Source of the DNA: Selaginella moellendorffii
Taxonomy: Eukaryota > Streptophyta > Lycopodiopsida > Selaginellales > Selaginellaceae
Length of the DNA: 64,000 bases
Assembly: GCF_000143415.4 (NCBI RefSeq)
Contig: NW_003314318.1
Span: 767,390-831,389, forward strand
Reading direction: 5' to 3'
Positions within the stretch are counted from its first letter, which is position 1. The number at the start of each line of letters is the position of its first letter. The position numbers and the translations under genes were made by a program. The notes under the pieces were generated by a model. It did not search any database and had not been told where the DNA came from. It worked only from the letters and a program-made list of their open reading frames with translations. Positions 45,961 to 55,379 of the stretch are shown here, one piece after another.

Positions 45961-48139
45961 ATTCGCGCAGATCTAGTCGCCTTTCTTTCTCGGGTTTTGT
46001 TTGATCCAAGGAATAAGTTTCTCCTCGGTCGATCAATCGAGTGTGATGAAAGAAACTCTTCTTTGCCCTGTCGGGCTTTACTCTAGGTGTAGATCTTGCC
46101 AAGGAGAAACTGTTGGCGAGAGAGATCCACGCGAAGGATCCAGGATCGTGGGAGATCAGGCGCTGAGCAGCAATCACTCCCCTGCCCGGATCGCTGTAGA
46201 TCCGGCACGCTCCAGCCAGGCATCCCCAATCGATCGCATCGGGGATCCAGGGCATGGACCGCATCAGCTCCTCGGCATCGCCCAAGTGACCCGATCGCGC
46301 CAGGAGGTCCACCACGCAGCTATAGTGCTGCTTCCCGGGCGTAATCCCATGATCCATGCTCATCGCTGCGAAGCAGCATCGCCCATCGTAGACCCGCCCC
46401 CAGCGGCTGCAAGCCACGAGAAAGGCCGTGAAGAACATCCCGTCCGCCATGCCCAGAGCTCCCAATCTCTCGAATTCGTGGAGGAATTCTGCTAGATCAC
46501 GGGTGTGGGCGTAGCAAACGAGCAGCGCCGCGCAAGAAGACACACAATGCTGCTCCGGCATAGCCAAGCTCAGGCGCTCCGCCGCGTCCACCCGCCCGTT
46601 CTGCGCGTAGGCACACACCATCGCCCGCCACGCCACCTGGCTCCGATGTGGCATACCAGCAAAGACTAGTCTCGCCTCGTCGGCGAACCCGTTCTGGGCA
46701 TATGCCGACAGCATGGCATTCCACGTCACAGAGCTGTGACATGGCATAGCGTCGAACAAGCTCCGTGCCACGTCGACATGACCGTGCTGGGCATAGCCCG
46801 CCAGCAAGGACGTCCAGCTCACAAGATCCCTGCACGGCGATTGGTCCAGAAGCTGCTGAGCCAGCGCCACATCACCCGCGGCACACAGTCCAGTCAGCAT
46901 CGCGTTAAGCGTCACGACGCTCATCTCTGGGATCGTGGCAAACAAACGCTTGGCAGCGTTGAGATGCCCGTTTTGGGCATAAGCGCTCAGCATTGCGGTC
47001 GCAAGGACGAGATTGATCTCTGGAGTTTGAGCAAAGAGATTCTCGGCTTGGATCACATTCCCAGCTTGGGAATGAGCAGAGATCATCGTGGCCAGAGAGG
47101 CGAAATTCTTTTCTTCCATGCGATCGAAGAGTAGCAGGATCGAGTCAAGTTTCCCTGCCAAGGAAAGCACTGAGAGCATTAGATTCCAGGACACACAATC
47201 CCGTTCGGGCATTTGATCAAAGAGATCCTTTGCTTCATCTACAGAGGCGCAGCGAGTATATATCCCCAGGAGTGAATTCCAAGAAACCGAGTTCCTTGCC
47301 GGCATTGCATCAAATACCCTTTTTGCGGATTCCAGATCGCTGCATGCCGATAGCAGCGAATTCCACGAAACCAAATCCCTCTCTGGCATATCACGAAAGA
47401 ATTTTCTCGCCATCTCAAGGCTGTCATGGCTCGCCGCTGCGAACAAAAGTGTGTTCCAGGAAATAAGATTCCTCACTGGCATCTTTTCAAAGCTTTCAAG
47501 ACAGTCTTCCAAATGCCCGTGTTGGGCATGTGCCTGAAGCATTGCGTTCCACGAGATCAGATCTTTTCTCGGCATTGAATAAAAAACAAATTTGCATTCT
47601 CTTATACAGAATATGTCACATATTGCTGAAAAGAGCGAGTTCCAGACCATCAGACTCCAGCATGGCATTCTTTCCAGTAAGCTCAAAGCATATTCTAGAT
47701 CTCCATTTCTGGCATTTGCTGCAACCATAGCAGTCCACGACACAAGATTCCTCTCGGGCATCTGGGAAAAAATCTCTTTTGCAGATCCAAACTTGCCAGT
47801 TCTAAGGTAGGCATCCAGCATTGAATTCCAGCACGCCACATCCCGCTCCGGCATCGCATCAAACACCCGCCTGGCATCGTCGACACGGCCATTCCTGGAG
47901 CACGCCAAGAGAAGCATTCCCCACGAGAAGCAGTCCCTGCGATCGAGAGGGATGGAATCAAACACCTGCCTGGCCAGCGCCACGCTCCCACACCGCCCAT
48001 ACATCTCAATCACCCTGTTCCACACCAGGAAATCGCCACGGCTCTTGGGATGACAAGCCCAAGCGCGGTGGAGCTCCCGCGCCCTGGAGAGGCTCCTACA
48101 TGAAACAATCTCTTCCAGGCAATCCAGCTGACTTGGCAA
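45923..48139 (-). CDS. Pentatricopeptide repeat protein, convergent with Bet v 1 copy 1
   Basis: A single long frame of about 738 codons tiled with S-rich PPR motifs (VACWNSMLDAYLRTGK, NLVSWTAMVAANARNGD, LISWNAMLQAHAQHGH, DLVSWTSLLAGYAQHGH, SSVTWNAMLSAYAQNG). An E1-like block (HYSCVVDLLARSGHLGD, IDWGCLAGACRIYSD) follows. The C-terminus degenerates into Arg/Lys-rich sequence after SLANSF. The frame start at 48139 is TTG, with an in-frame stop just upstream and no ATG before MYGRCGS about 48 codons in, so the true start is unknown; a small upstream exon beginning ATGGCTATCTCT is possible. Predicted organelle RNA-binding factor. The last 38 bp overlap the Bet v 1 coding exon. Confidence 0.8.
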   Translation of the reverse strand: MPSQLDCLEEIVSCRSLSRARELHRAWACHPKSRGDFLVWNRVIEMYGRCGSVALARQVFDSIPLDRRDCFSWGMLLLACSRNGRVDDARRVFDAMPERDVACWNSMLDAYLRTGKFGSAKEIFSQMPERNLVSWTAMVAANARNGDLEYALSLLERMPCWSLMVWNSLFSAICDIFCIRECKFVFYSMPRKDLISWNAMLQAHAQHGHLEDCLESFEKMPVRNLISWNTLLFAAASHDSLEMARKFFRDMPERDLVSWNSLLSACSDLESAKRVFDAMPARNSVSWNSLLGIYTRCASVDEAKDLFDQMPERDCVSWNLMLSVLSLAGKLDSILLLFDRMEEKNFASLATMISAHSQAGNVIQAENLFAQTPEINLVLATAMLSAYAQNGHLNAAKRLFATIPEMSVVTLNAMLTGLCAAGDVALAQQLLDQSPCRDLVSWTSLLAGYAQHGHVDVARSLFDAMPCHSSVTWNAMLSAYAQNGFADEARLVFAGMPHRSQVAWRAMVCAYAQNGRVDAAERLSLAMPEQHCVSSCAALLVCYAHTRDLAEFLHEFERLGALGMADGMFFTAFLVACSRWGRVYDGRCCFAAMSMDHGITPGKQHYSCVVDLLARSGHLGDAEELMRSMPWIPDAIDWGCLAGACRIYSDPGRGVIAAQRLISHDPGSFAWISLANSFSLARSTPRVKPDRAKKSFFHHTRLIDRGETYSLDQTKPEKERRLDLRESSSWTGGRPRSP

Positions 48140-49005
48140 AAGTGAGATCTATAGCTATTCTTTTGGCAGTGTTCTTGAAAGTTAATGGGTGTTCACAAGG
48201 AATAATTTGCCACGTCCCTGGCATACTGGACAAGTGCTTGTTTTCTTCAAACAGAGATAGCCATCAGAGCTCTAAAACAAAAAAGCTTTTCGAGCTGAAG
48301 TAGCTACAGATGTTCAGCATTTTGCAAGCTTTGCGACTGGATCCACACATGAAAAAGGTGGTTCGCGTCGAGCTTCTTCTCCATGGCCTGGACGTGGATG
48401 TCTTTACCCCAATCTATCTATCTATCTATCCATATTCTGTGTTTGGCAGTCTTGCGGTGCCCAACAAGAGTGTGCAAACAAGTTTGCAAGTTTGTTGTGG
48501 GGTTCTTCTCGCTCCCTCCATCTCCACGCTCACGTTCCTCCCGGATGTTTGTGCAGGCCGCTAGAACAGCGACGTAAGTCGACGCTCGATTCGCCCATCG
48601 CCTCGAGCTCTCAAGGATTCCGGAGAGAGAGATCTTCTCGCTCGCGCCCTCGTAGTTTATTCATCCAGAGCATTTAAGTGGAGGAGCGCATGGTGTTCCA
48701 CTTGATCTTTGGAGCCGTGAACGAGCAGCCAACACCCAAATCGAGATACAGAGAACTTGACTTGGTTTAGCTGGAACACACGACTTTGACGAGACCTCCA
48801 ACAACCAAATCCACTGACCGAGAAATTTCCTTGCCGCAACAATAGCTCCATCTGCCAAGACTTGGAGTAAAAAAGTTTGATCGCGGTCGAGAAGCCTAGA
48901 GCAAGCTAAGCAAACACTTTCCTTCGTCAAGGTAAGCCAGAGCTTTCGATTTGGTTGCTTCGATCCAATTGAATGGTTTTGGATCCCTCTTGCGCAGTAG
49001 GCAAC
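48140..49005. promoter_or_regulatory. Spacer and promoter of Bet v 1 gene 2, TATA box lost
   Basis: From about 48760 this matches the promoter of copy 1, but the stretch that holds TATAAAA in copy 1 is missing, about 11 bp deleted at about 48890. A (TCTA)n microsatellite is at 48412-48432. The 5' UTR intron (gtaagc at about 48932 to cttgcgcag) is kept. The first 600 bp hold no gene. Confidence 0.65.
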
Positions 49006-49519
49006 ATGGCCCCTTCCACAGTCACCAAGGAGCTGCCCCTCGCGATCCCTGCTCCAAAGTTGTGGGCAGCGATTATGGACGCTCAATTGCTCGCCAAGGC
49101 CGTCAAGCCCGTGGTGACCAGCGTGGAGGTCGAGGGCAGAGACGGTGCGATTGGAAGCATTAGAACTGTGAACTTCAACGCTGGTAAGATCATCACACAC
49201 CTCTTCTCGCAAGCTTGATCGTTTCCATCATCTTCGCTTGGCAGAGATCGTTGGATTCCCCTACATCAAGGAGAAGGTAACGATTTTGGATGAATCGAGC
49301 ATGACCATTGGCGCCTCTCTGATCGAGGGAGGATACCTCGGCTCGCAGCTCAAATCTCACTCCGCCACCATCACCGTCAAGCCCAATGGCCAGGGGAGCG
49401 TTATGGTGTGGGTGCTCACTTACGAGCCTTTGATCGAGAACCCCAACATTGACGGGATCGTCGAGGCCTTTGTCAAATCCTTCAAGGCGGTCGAGGCCTA
49501 CCTCCAGTCCACGAACTAG
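49006..49519 (+). CDS. Bet v 1-like (PR-10/MLP-type) protein, copy 2
   Basis: Exons 49006-49183 and 49245-49519 give 150 aa, the same structure as copy 1 with about 15 amino acid changes (for example VEVEGRDGAIG for VEVEGGDGVIG). All splice sites and the reading frame are intact, so the protein should still be functional. It arose by duplication of the block that also carries the PPR gene. Because its promoter lacks the TATA box of copy 1, expression has probably diverged. Confidence 0.85.
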
Positions 49520-49586
49520 ATTCGCACAGATCTAGATGTCTATCTGGGGTTTTGTTTGATCCACGATCGATCAATCGAGTGTTATG

Positions 49587-51090
49587 AAAGAAACTCTTCT
49601 TTGCCCTGAGAGATCCACGCGAAGGAGAGCAGCGATCACTCCACTAGGAATTCCGCGAGGTTGCGGGTGTGGGCGTAGCAAACGAGCTACTCAAGCTCAA
49701 GCAGCGCCACGCCACCTGGCTCTGATGTGGCATGCCAGACAGCATGGCATTCCGCGTCATGGAGGTGCTCCAGCAAAGACGTCCAGCTCACAAGTCCCTG
49801 CACGGCGATTGGTCCAGCCAGCGCCACATCACTCCTGCACATAGTCCACTCTGGAATGGTGGCATAGAAGATCATGGGACCCAGATCTGTTACAAACATT
49901 CTACTTTGTAGTCTTGAGGAGAGAATTTGAAGGAGTTGTTGTGATATTGTGGCCACTTTAGTGTAATTGCTGCCAAATATGTAAAAGGTAGACATTTGTG
50001 TGTGGTGTATACCAACCTTCACCTCAAATAGCAAAGCCATCCCTCCCAAGGGATTGGAGAGACCATTACCCAACTACTGAATACAAACAATGCCCTTTAG
50101 CCTGATATGCTGCAAAGATCTTCTTGTGCTTCTGTCCAAGAGGCCAATAGAGCTCAACACCTTTATCCCGCATAGTATTCACCATTTGCAGATACTGCAT
50201 AAAGGTTGTCGCCTTGTAGCCATGTATTAAACGCTTTTTCCATCTATAGCGCTTGGGACATAAGCAAACAAACGCGTTGCAGTCACAAGGACGAGATTTA
50301 CCTCTGGAATTCGAGCATAGAGATTCTCGGCTTGGATCACATTCCCATGGATCATCGTGGCTAGCGAGGCGAGATTCTTTTCTTCCATGCGATCCAAGAG
50401 TAGCTGGATCGACACAATTCCAGCCAGGGAAAACACTGAGAGCATTAGATTCCAGGACACACAATCCCGTTCATCGATGAGGTTCTTTGCTTCATCTGCG
50501 AGTATAAGCAGTGAATTCCAAGAAACCGAGTTTCTCGCCTGCATTACATCGAATACTCTCTTCGCGGATTCCAGATCGTCATCCTGAGAACACGGCGATA
50601 GCAGCGAGTTCCACGAAACCAAAGCCCTCACTGGCGTATCACGGAAGAATTTTCTCTCCAGCCGCTGTGAACAGAAGAGTTTTCCAGGATATAAGATTCC
50701 TTACTGGAATCTGATCAAAGCTCCCAAGACAGTCTTACAAATGCCCGTGTTGGGCATGAAGCATTCCGTTCCACGAGACCAGATCTTTTCTGGGCATTGA
50801 ATAAAAACATCATTTGCATTCATCTATACAAACCGTCACATATTGCCTAATAGAGGACCAGAATGGCATTCTTCCCAGCAAAAGCAAATCTCCATTTCTG
50901 GCATTTGCTGCAACCATAGCAGTCCATGACACAAGATTCCTCTCGGGCATCTGAAGAAATATATATTTCGCAGATCCAAGACGAACAGCTTTAAAGTAGG
51001 CATCCAGTATTGAATTTCATCACACCACACCACTCCGGCATAGCATAAAGGAAACGATCTCTTCCAGGAAATCCAGTTGATTCAAGTCAA
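49587..51090 (-). pseudogene. PPR pseudogene, decayed duplicate of the 45.9-48.1 kb gene
   Basis: The minus strand aligns in order with the intact PPR gene, for example WNSLLSPCSQDDDLESAKRVFD, NSVSWNSLL, EDERDCVSWNLMLSVFSLAG and EEKNLASLATMI. It has many stops, deletions and frameshifts, and its 3' part is reduced to short pieces (49590-49860). A roughly 370 bp unrelated insert lies at about 49866-50245. The 5' end (CTCTTCCAGG at about 51060) matches the intact gene near 48110. Confidence 0.85.
49866..50245 (-). mobile_element. Unidentified insert within the PPR pseudogene
   Basis: Sequence with no counterpart in the intact PPR gene. Its minus strand encodes about 60 codons reading RWKKRLIHGYKATTFM ... 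GVELYWPLGQKHKKIFAAYQ, ending at a TAG. It could be a transposon fragment, but no terminal repeats or target duplication were recognised by eye. Confidence 0.3.
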
Positions 51091-51114
51091 TGAGTAGTCA
51101 CGTAATGTCAATAC

Positions 51115-51134
51115 AGTCAATACATTGACTGTTT
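51115..51134. promoter_or_regulatory. Palindromic W-box-like element
   Basis: ACAGTCAAT, a 2 bp spacer, then ATTGACTGT: a perfect 9 bp inverted repeat that carries TTGAC W-box cores on both strands. Further TTGAC cores lie within 50 bp on either side. Its core repeats as the unit of the 54.98 kb tandem array. Confidence 0.45.
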
Positions 51135-51167
51135 TGACTTTTTTAGCTCGTGAGCTCGGGCTCGCTG

Positions 51168-52788
51168 TTAATCTCTTGTACTGAGATTGATCTCACTATA
51201 CTTTAGAGTGAGATGGCGGACAAATCCATCGGGATCCATGCCTTTACCAGTCACGACTTGGAGGAGCTCCTCGGCAGTCTCATACAAGCGCCCAATGCTG
51301 TGAACTTTGTCACGCAGCCACTCGCGCAGTGGCGCAAACTTTCCCTGCGCAATGTTTTGGCGGACAAGGCCACCGAGATCTCTATCCGCCGCATCGAACA
51401 GCTGACAGGCATAGATCGCTCCAAGAACATAGGTTGGGAAGTATCCAAAGATCCCCAAGCTCCAGTGGATGTCCTGCAAATCCAAGTATCGTGATTCCAA
51501 GCTCCAGATAGAAGCGATTCGATCGACTAGACTTGCCTGTAAGCAACCTTGAGCATCGTTTGAAACAGTCACACCGAGGTACTCCTCCATCTTGGCGTTC
51601 CAAACGCTGGGAATCTCAGTGACGCTCAAGCTCCCATCAAACAATCCCTTCTCGATCTCGTAGCGGATGAGAATGTGCAAGGGGTACGTGATCTCGTCGG
51701 CCTCCACTCTCACAAGCGAGGGCTTCACCCTGGTCAAGTAGCGGTAGAAGCCATCGCCCGTTATCACGCCGTGCTTCGCAAGGCCAGACCCCGGCCAGTA
51801 GTGATCCCAGAACTCGCGGCTCAAGCCCACCATGCGCTCCCAGAAGAGCGACTGGCTCTCGTGCATTCCCGTGCTAAGCGGTCGCAACGCGATCAAGCCC
51901 GGCTCCTCGACTCGCCCTTGCTCGTATAGCGCATGTCCGGTCTCGTGGATCGCCGCCAAGATGCCAAACCTGCGCTGATTCAAAGACGATATTAGATGTT
52001 CGAAGAACTTTGAAGAAATCATGCACAGACCTGGGATTGTTCTCGATGAACTTGGACGTGATCCGGACGTCCGAGGGTGGCGAGACTGGAACTGTCATTG
52101 GATGGACGGAATCATCCAGCCGACCATTGAAGCCCATGTCCTGGATGATCTTCCTCGCAAGCTCTCTCTGCGGCTCCATTGGAAATGCCACGCCTGGCGT
52201 GTCATAATCGGGCTGTTTGATCTTGGCCAGGAGCCCGATGAGGGGCTGCTTGATCCGCTCAAACATGCGATCCATCTTTTGCACCGAGGACCCACGTTCG
52301 TGTTCGTCCAGCACGTAGTCATATGGATCCATACCCGGCGACACCACCGCCGCCTCCTCCTTGCGGATCGAGATCCACTCGCTGATAACCGGGGCCATGA
52401 GATCGAACCGGTTCTCGCGGCGTGCTTGCTCCCAAGTAGCCTGCGCCGTGACTTCCAGGCCCGAGATCCTCCTGTACAAGCTCTCCCGCGTCTTGATCAC
52501 TCGGCTGTATTCCCGGTACGCCTCGCGGATCGTGGCACGTTCCATGGCGGAAAGAGTGGAGGGATCGATCTCCCGCGCGCGCTCCAGGCAGCTGCCAAGC
52601 TCCTCGGAGTTTTGCATCTTGTAGAGGAGCGAGGCCAGCGCTTCGACCTGGCGCTTGCGAGCCTGATGCGCTCCTGCCGGGAGTGTTACCTGTTGATCCC
52701 ATTGTAGCAGCGCCATGACGCTTCCAATGGCTTCGATCTCCCCGAGCTGCTGCCTGAGCTGCTCCATCAATGAACTTTTCGTACACAT
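51168..52788 (-). CDS. M32-family metallocarboxypeptidase (carboxypeptidase Taq type)
   Basis: Three exons (52788-52031, 51969-51537, 51473-51168), 498 aa. The family features are clear: MALLQWDQQVTLP near the N-terminus, PVSPPSDVRITSKF, the zinc site IHETGHALYEQG (HExxH), SLFWERMVGLS with the downstream Glu ligand region, then DIHWSLGIFGYFPTYVLGA. M32 enzymes cleave C-terminal residues with broad specificity and are best known from bacteria, archaea and trypanosomatids. No transit peptide is evident. The second intron (51474-51536, 63 bp) uses a GC donor (CAG/GCAAGT) and is in frame when retained, but removing it restores the LQDIHWS motif. Confidence 0.87.
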
Positions 52789-53049
52789 ACTCTAAACTAT
52801 TTAAGAATTGCGTTGAGATATTCTTAGGTTAGCACACAAAGAATGTATGCACATTCCGTGCAAGCACAAATGGCCCTACATGAAATGAAAATCCACATGT
52901 TTGCACGGAATGTTGACCATCACCAGGTATTTTAAGGAACAGCCCGCTAGAGCTTATAGAGTAGAACGGAAACGAAGCAAAGGTGGAGCAAGGTAACGAT
53001 CGTTTCTTTCTTTTTACTTCGGAATCTGTTTTCTGATGTTTTTTTCTAG

Positions 53050-53843
53050 ATGAATTCGGCATCCTTGTGCTTCTTCATTTTGTGCATCATCGTCGCTCGT
53101 TCTTACGGATGGAGTTTGGTAAATCCAAGCTTGATACTCCCCACCAAGGCTCACAACATGAGCTCGTTTGCAAGAATGCCAGCGGCAATTGAGCCACTCG
53201 GGTTCGAGTATAAGGTGAGGTCTTTGCTATAAGCTCTGCGTTTCAAAGGTTTTACATCCTGCAGATCTACTTGAACACAACCAACGAATGGAGGGTTGAA
53301 AACGGCTCGTTCTTTACAACTGCGCAGCTCCATATTGGAAAGCATCTCTTGGTCCCAGCTCTTAGCACTCATCCCCGCCATTTTCTTCCAGAAGGCAGTG
53401 CGCTCCCTACCCTTGACTCTTTCTCCCTTTCACCCTCCACGAAGACAAAGATGCAAAACATGTATGCCACATACTGTTCCACTTGCCATTGCTTCCACTC
53501 GCCTGAACTCCTTTTGGATTTCCTCCACTCTCGTCGCGTCACACAAGTTCTCCACATAAATCGTTTTGGTGAGAAAGCTAGTAACATCTCCATCCATAGT
53601 ATTGAGCACCTTCCAGAAGTTCGAACCGTGTGTCATCTGGTTCCACACCCATGGGCTGTCTATGCATGCCACTTCATCCCTCAAACCGTTGCTTTGGTGA
53701 TAAACAAATCCGTGGGTGTCATATGCCATCTCAACACCACCACATTCGATCCTCGCACGCCTGCACTCTTGTACCTCAACACAAAACCGGGGGAATCAAG
53801 CCTTTGCCACTACCTAGTCCAATATGACATCCTCACTTTCTAA
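53050..53843 (+). CDS. BURP-domain secreted protein
   Basis: Exons 53050-53214 and 53265-53843, 247 aa. A signal peptide (MNSASLCFFILCIIVARSYG) is followed by a short variable region and the BURP domain: FFTTAQLHIGKHLLVP opens it, and the end holds the CH-x10-CH pair (VCHLVPHPWAVYACH), then a third CH (VICHLNT) and a final CH (SLCHYLVQYDI), the expected four-CH pattern. BURP proteins are plant-specific apoplastic or cell-wall proteins linked to stress and seed or wall development (RD22, USP, PG-beta groups). The short linker suggests an USP-like or RD22-like type, which I cannot decide. All conserved residues are present. Confidence 0.85.
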
Positions 53844-54020
53844 AAGGTTGCAAGAATGATGCGCTCCCAATAATCACACCGAGTATTTCAGAGTTGACTT
53901 GTTTGACCAAAATAAAATCAAACATAGTAGATGTACAACCTCTTCTCTAGCAAATCCAATCGAACTTCTCACTCTCACCCAAGTGATATCGCGCAACACA
54001 ATGCTGGATCTTCAGTGCGA

Positions 54021-54935
54021 TCAGTTGTCCTTCTTCACGGCGGCGCTAGCGGCGGCGAGGTCCTCATCCAGGAGGATGTCCCACAGACCGTCCCAGCGGA
54101 TGAAGAACTCGGTGTCGGTCACGTACTGGACGCGGTGGACGTCCCCCGCGGGCGTGTAGAGGAAATCCCCAGTCGCCAGATCGAATACCTCGCCCTTGGT
54201 CACATTCCACACGCGCTTACGCCCCTCGAGGACGATCACGTCGTGCCCAAAAGTGTGGTGGTGCGCCGGCTCCAGGCTCCCGGCCTTGAATCGCACCACC
54301 GCGCTCGTCGGCTCCTGGCGCAGGATCTTCCACGAGCCCCCGGGCATGATGTCCACCGGATCGAAGCTCCTGGCGCTGGCGAGCTCGCAGATGGCGCAAT
54401 CGGAACCGGCGGCGCCGCTGGAATTAGGGTTCTTCGCACTGGCGGCGCCGCCGATTGCTTCCATCTCGGGCAGGGACTTGTCCAGGAAGGTGTGGATCTC
54501 CTCCGGCCATGGATTCCCCTGGTTGGCGGGGCACGGGGACTTGAATGGCGTCGCCAGCCACGCGTCGACGATCTTCTCGGCCTCCGCCGGGGGAGTGGCG
54601 ACGGCGCCCAGCGTGATTACGTTCGAGTTGTTGATCGATCGGGCGTTCTGGGCGTCGGCCACGGACGAGCAGGGGGTGGCGTAGATCCCGCGGGACTTGT
54701 TGGCGAAGACGCTCACGCCGATGCCGGTGCCACACACGATCAAGCCCTTGAGCGCCGCCGCCTTGTTCTCGGCCACTCGCTGCCCAATTTCTTCGCCCAC
54801 CTGGTAGTACTTGTCGCCCACGCCGCGATCTTCCACCGCGATGCCCTTGCCGCGCAGATACTCCACCAGGTGATCCTTGAGCGCCGCCCCAAAGGGGTCG
54901 GCGCCAGCCACGATCGCCGCTTCCTCCCCGCCCAT
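54021..54935 (-). CDS. DRT102: DRT102-like protein (RpiB-like domain plus cupin)
   Basis: Single exon, 304 aa, starting MGGEEAAIVAGADPFG. The first half is a ribose-5-phosphate isomerase B/LacA-type domain with IVCGTGIGVSVFANKSRGI (Cys plus phosphate-binding Gly loop) and SNVITLGAVAT. The second half is a cupin with AHHHTFGHDVIVLEGRKR and GDFLYTPAGDVHR. This exact fusion and length is that of Arabidopsis DRT102, first found as a plant cDNA that raised DNA-damage tolerance in E. coli. The enzyme substrate is not established. It shares a 444 bp intergenic region, dense in W-box cores, with the divergent Bet v 1 gene 3. Confidence 0.9.
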   Translation of the reverse strand: MGGEEAAIVAGADPFGAALKDHLVEYLRGKGIAVEDRGVGDKYYQVGEEIGQRVAENKAAALKGLIVCGTGIGVSVFANKSRGIYATPCSSVADAQNARSINNSNVITLGAVATPPAEAEKIVDAWLATPFKSPCPANQGNPWPEEIHTFLDKSLPEMEAIGGAASAKNPNSSGAAGSDCAICELASARSFDPVDIMPGGSWKILRQEPTSAVVRFKAGSLEPAHHHTFGHDVIVLEGRKRVWNVTKGEVFDLATGDFLYTPAGDVHRVQYVTDTEFFIRWDGLWDILLDEDLAAASAAVKKDN

Positions 54936-55379
54936 TTCCTTTAGGTCAGATTACTATTTTGCCTTTAAGAAAAATGCAATAACAGTCAATAACAGTCAAT
55001 AACAGTCAATAAAAGTCTTCAAAGACTGTGTTGGACTTCCATTGACTTCCATTGACTTTGAGTTGAAATTGGCTCAACTCGTGGGCTTTTACGTAATTTG
55101 GCCAATTGCTATGTCCTCCTCACGCTGCATTTGCCTAGTGGAGTGATTTTGTACATTCTGGGGAGAAAATCTTTTTGGATCAACGCAAAACGACACGCAA
55201 ACCCCGACACGCTTGTGCTGCGACATATAAATATGCATTTCTCTTCTCTGGTCTTTTCCTAGCATTGTAACCAAAGAAACACATCCTCCCAATCAATCAC
55301 GTCTCGTTGTTCTCCTGTTCATATAGATCTCCTCTCCTCTTTGGTTTCCTTTGATCGATTGATCGATCCATCATCAATC
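54936..55379. promoter_or_regulatory. Bidirectional promoter between DRT102 and Bet v 1 gene 3, W-box array and TATA box
   Basis: Three tandem 10 bp units (AACAGTCAAT, 54981-55010) and two plus-strand ATTGACTTCC/ATTGACTTTG units (55041-55060) give at least five TTGACT W-box cores within 80 bp. A TATA box (TATAAATA, 55226-55233) points toward the Bet v 1 gene. W-boxes bind WRKY factors in defence, which matches a PR-10-like target. Confidence 0.65.
54981..55060. repeat. Tandem 10 bp repeats containing W-box cores
   Basis: AACAGTCAAT occurs three times in a row (54981-55010), followed by a diverged fourth unit, then the reverse-oriented ATTGACTTCC twice. The array is arranged as an imperfect inverted pair of tandem blocks. 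Confidence 0.7.

Noticed and set aside
53931-54944. 337-codon plus-strand ORF opposite DRT102
   Set aside because: The DRT102 frame matches a known two-domain protein; the plus ORF is His/Arg/Gly-rich and motif-free.
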